The translations under genes were made by a program, and so were the position numbers. DNA of 64,000 nt, taken from assembly GCF_954871325.1 (NCBI RefSeq), contig NC_088776.1:57932954-57996953 (forward strand), in the 5' to 3' direction. This document shows, one piece after another, positions 61,781-64,000 of the stretch. Within the stretch, counting starts at the first letter, position 1; each line of letters starts with the position of its first letter. The notes below the pieces were generated by a model that searched no databases, was not told the origin of the DNA, and worked only from the letters and a program-made list of their open reading frames with translations. This DNA comes from Gordionus sp. m RMFG-2023 (taxonomy: Eukaryota > Nematomorpha > Gordioida > Chordodea > Parachordodidae).

Positions 61781-62001
61781 GACCTTGAATTCATAGTGGC
61801 GCGATTGCGATCGCGATTTAACAGCTGATCGATTTTTAAAATCTGTTTATGAGATCAATTTTTAATTGTTAATCTTGATTTTATCTTTAATTCAACTTAA
61901 TTATAATAATCTAAGAAATAATGCTTTTAATGAAGAAAAATTGATCTCATTAAAAAACTGTCAGCTGTTAATCGCAATCGCGCCATTATGATTTCAAGGT
62001 C
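61781..62001. mobile_element. Family E MITE, copy 3
   Basis: The left end GACCTTGAATTCATAGTGGC plus GCGATTGCGATCGCG is mirrored at the right by GCAATCGCGCCATTATGATT plus TCAAGGTC. Inside are TTTAACAGCTGATCGATTTT and its partner CTGTCAGCTGTTAA. It is intronic. This copy has longer ends than the one at 961-1150. Confidence 0.8.
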
Positions 62002-62369
62002 AAAGATTTAATGATAATTTATGGATCGGCACAAATATTTTTGTTTTCCTCCAAAATTAAAATACGAATGGAATTATTTTATCTTACGGTGTGGGATGAT
62101 TTCGGGAGGAGATCTGCAGGCCCGACCCGACCCGACGATAACGGACCAAACGGGGATCCTAAAACCGATTCTTTGTAAGCAAGTCAGGAAAGACAAAAGA
62201 GTTCTAGTTACTAACCCGAGCTTGACCTATAAAAAAAACCTTTGTGCCGATGGTAATTTAATTTTTGGCAGATAAGGTAATTTAATGACCGAAGATTTTC
62301 CCTAAAAACATATAAACGGTTATATTGGTTGTAGTTTTTGACTTACTTATTTTTTTTCTCACTTTCCAG

Positions 62370-62486
62370 AAAAGTTCGAAAATCAAGACGAAAATTGGGG
62401 ATCGCTACGCAACGGAAATCACGTGGAGTCAGAGGCGTATAATAATCTTCCCGCTTTAAACGGACCTCTAGGGAAAGATGAAATGG
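62370..62486 (+). CDS. Zinc-finger protein gene, 117-nt exon
   Basis: This exon has the best splice sites in the gene: pyrimidine-rich CTCACTTTCCAG before it and GGTATGT after it. It enters and leaves in phase 1. With the upstream base it encodes E, then KFENQDENWGSLRNGNHVES, then EAYNNLPALNGPLGKDEM. Polar, Asn-rich, with two Asn-Gly pairs; no domain recognised. Its length is a multiple of three, so skipping it would keep the frame; whether it is alternatively spliced cannot be told. The next intron is only 95 bp. Confidence 0.88.
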
Positions 62487-62581
62487 GTATGTTTTATTTT
62501 TTTTTAGAAAAAGTAAAAAAAGTGAAAATTAGATTTTTTTTGAAACATTTATTAATTCTCCCATATTTCCAAAACTAAAAG

Positions 62582-62774
62582 AAGATCAAAATACGGAAGA
62601 TTTTGAAGAAACGAAATTGAAAACTTTACTTATGGCCAGCCCGGAACGTGACGCCCAACTAAATGGGCACCACGATGAAAAGGACACTGTCGCGGGAAAG
62701 GAAAACCATAACGGGTTTTTAAACGGCATTGATGGTTCGACTAAACACCAAGAAACTGGATACGAAAATGACGA
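62582..62774 (+). CDS. Zinc-finger protein gene, 193-nt exon
   Basis: The acceptor is AAAAG at 62581; an alternative AG three bases on would drop one residue. The exon enters in phase 1 and leaves in phase 2 at GA|GTTTGT. It encodes DQNTEDFEETKLKTLLMASP, then ERDAQLNGHHDEKDTVAGKE and NHNGFLNGIDGSTKHQETGY, ending NDE. Three Asn-Gly pairs occur within about 25 residues. A frame reading through the donor exists (to 62853), but the shift to G-rich, non-polar content marks the exon end. No domain recognised; likely disordered. Confidence 0.82.
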
Positions 62775-62936
62775 GTTTGTATTATATTATTTGTATTTCG
62801 GGGGAAAGGGGGCGCTATATACGATGCGGGAAGAAACGCTATATTTTGTATAGGCACTTATGCGTCCCAGTAGACGTTATGATTCTCTCTTTTTATATTT
62901 ATAAATTTCTCAATTATCTATATTAATATAATAAAG

Positions 62937-63243
62937 GCGAAAATCGATTCATAAAGATTACCATAGTAGCACTCACCTTACGCCGCCACCTAGTTTATCC
63001 ATAGCTGACTACCACCCTCTAGCGGAAGAATATTTGAACCCTTTCAGCGATCGACTCAAGGGTGATCATTTCTCCACCTATAATCACCTGTACCAAAATT
63101 TCTTCGCCGATAAAAATTATCGAGACTTTCTGAATGACGGTGGTCACATGGTACCCAAAATAAACGAAGAGGAGACCAAGATTGGCCAAATGTTTCTCAA
63201 GGAAAAAAGGAATCACGGAGAAAAAGCTCGCGACGAAAATAAA
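62937..63243 (+). CDS. Zinc-finger protein gene, 307-nt exon
   Basis: It begins after TAATAAAG in phase 2 and ends at AAT AAA before GTTTTT, a weak donor in phase 0. It encodes about 103 residues: RKSIHKDYHSSTHLTPPPSL, a Tyr/Phe-rich middle (SIADYHPLAEEYLNPFSDRL, HFSTYNHLYQNFFADKNYRD) and a basic tail (FLKEKRNHGEKARDENK). This middle is the only part upstream of the finger with enough hydrophobic residues to fold, but I do not recognise it. Only the plus frame fits the neighbouring phases, so the overlapping minus-strand frame is a shadow. Confidence 0.85.
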
Positions 63244-63814
63244 GTTTTTATATTTATTTTTTAAGCAGTAGCGCTCAAAAGAAGCGACATTAATTCCATT
63301 TCTATCTAATTACTATGCTTTATTTATGATAGTAAATGTTAACCTTATCATCTTCTATTCAACATTAACACATATCTTTTTTTTTATTAAAAATATTATC
63401 CACCATTTTGATATATCGGATCGTCTAATTTTACGATATCGACGATAACTGACATTTTTTAAAATCCGTATTTGGAAGATGATAAGAATATTTTTACAAA
63501 CACGCTATAATGCACTAAATTTATTTTAAAATAGTAAAAAAAATATAATTAATCTATTTTTATTTTATTTATATTAAATTTATAAATAAATTGAGGGAAA
63601 AATATAAATTAGCAGCAGTTTCTTTCTCGTGGGCTTAGAAATTTGTGAAAGACTTATTTTTATAAATCTAGAAAGAAAAAGAAAGGAAGGAAGGGCTTAG
63701 TACCATGAATGGCTAACCGTGCCTTCCGTATAAAAAATAGTAAATCACAAACTTATAAACAACAATCTTTAACCTTTTTAAACCTAGCTTATTTATTTAT
63801 TTATTGCTATATAG
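63244..63814 (+). other. 571-bp intron of the zinc-finger gene
   Basis: GTTTTTATATTT to ATTGCTATATAG. AT-rich, no element recognised. The weak donor means that a different splice site nearby is possible. Confidence 0.6.
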
Positions 63815-64000
63815 ATTTTAAACGAGAACAAGCTATCCTTAAACAAAGACACCATCACGGACACGGAAATGAACGGCGAAGAAAGCAGAGGACGAATCCA
63901 CGCGGATGGGGACGAGATAGTCGGTCGGCCTTACAGCTGTAACGAATGCGGTTTTTCCTTCACCAATAAATCGAATTGCGATAGACATATGAGGTTTGAA
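63815..64000 (+). CDS. C2H2 zinc-finger exon, cut by window end
   Basis: It starts after CTATATAG in phase 0 and stays open to the edge. It encodes ILNENKLSLNKDTITDTEMN, an acidic linker (GEESRGRIHADGDEIVGRP), and then YSCNECGFSFTNKSNCDRHM. The two Cys are spaced C-x2-C and the first His comes 12 residues later; the aromatic at the third position after the second Cys fits the C2H2 pattern. The second His lies beyond the window. Such fingers bind DNA, so the product is probably a nuclear transcription regulator with further fingers downstream. The subfamily is not assigned. The frame starting ATG GCT AAC upstream (63709) is a shadow in another phase. Confidence 0.9.
   Translation, partial: MLNENKLSLNKDTITDTEMNGEESRGRIHADGDEIVGRPYSCNECGFSFTNKSNCDRHMRFE

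Larger units (their letters stand above)
58950..62369 (+). other. 3.4-kb intron of the zinc-finger gene
   Basis: It is bounded by GTAAAAAT and CACTTTCCAG. It contains a family B element (59307), a long imperfect inverted repeat (59614-60400), a (TTCTC)n microsatellite, a family E element (61781) and C-like relics near 60940-61000 and 62112-62160. The open frame 62021-62275 crosses such a relic and I reject it. Confidence 0.75.

Noticed and set aside
62021-62275. 84-codon frame in the last long intron
   Set aside because: It crosses a family C relic (GAGATCTGCAGGCCCGACCC), and the phase of the flanking exons is already satisfied without it.
62729-63216. Plus frame 62729-62926 and minus frame 63019-63216
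   Set aside because: Both overlap well-supported exons in another phase or strand and lack the gene's codon pattern.

Overview
This is an AT-rich eukaryotic window, roughly three quarters A+T by eye. It has split genes with GT-AG introns and many small DNA transposons. The only recognisable host gene encodes a protein with a C2H2 zinc finger, so the source is probably an animal, most likely an invertebrate. I cannot name the species or phylum. I see no rRNA, tRNA, CRISPR array, LTR element or bacterial-style gene.

Layout: from 1 to about 44.9 kb I find no convincing host exon. This part is a patchwork of AT-rich DNA, microsatellites and transposon relics. From about 49 kb to the right edge lies a plus-strand gene with at least six exons: 49091-49386, 58862-58949, 62370-62486, 62582-62774, 62937-63243 and 63815 past the window end. 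All their phases agree when joined. Two more upstream exons are possible (44925-45140 and 48616-48658). The protein is hydrophilic and strikingly rich in Asn-Gly pairs, and it runs into a C2H2 finger cut by the window end. It is probably a nuclear DNA-binding regulator.

Mobile DNA: I recognise three decayed hAT transposases: a ZMYM/DUF4371-like one at 17361-19664 (+), a Hermes-like one at about 30115-30900 (-), and a C-terminal fragment at about 54225-54445 (+). Around them are several families of short non-autonomous elements, labelled A to G here. Family A (ends TAGTGTTGTTAAACGG) has about a dozen copies. Many of these carry 8-bp target-site duplications, exact or with one mismatch, which marks it as hAT. 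Families C and D also carry 8-bp duplications. A near-perfect 388-bp hairpin at 43245-43632 has an exact 9-bp duplication, as in Mutator-like elements, and sits inside an older inverted-repeat element. Nesting is common (A in B, C in F, hairpin in another element), so relative ages can be read.

How it works together: the long introns of the zinc-finger gene (9.5 and 3.4 kb) are filled with these elements. One family B relic ends close to the splice acceptor of exon 58862-58949. All family names are local to this report; no database search was possible.
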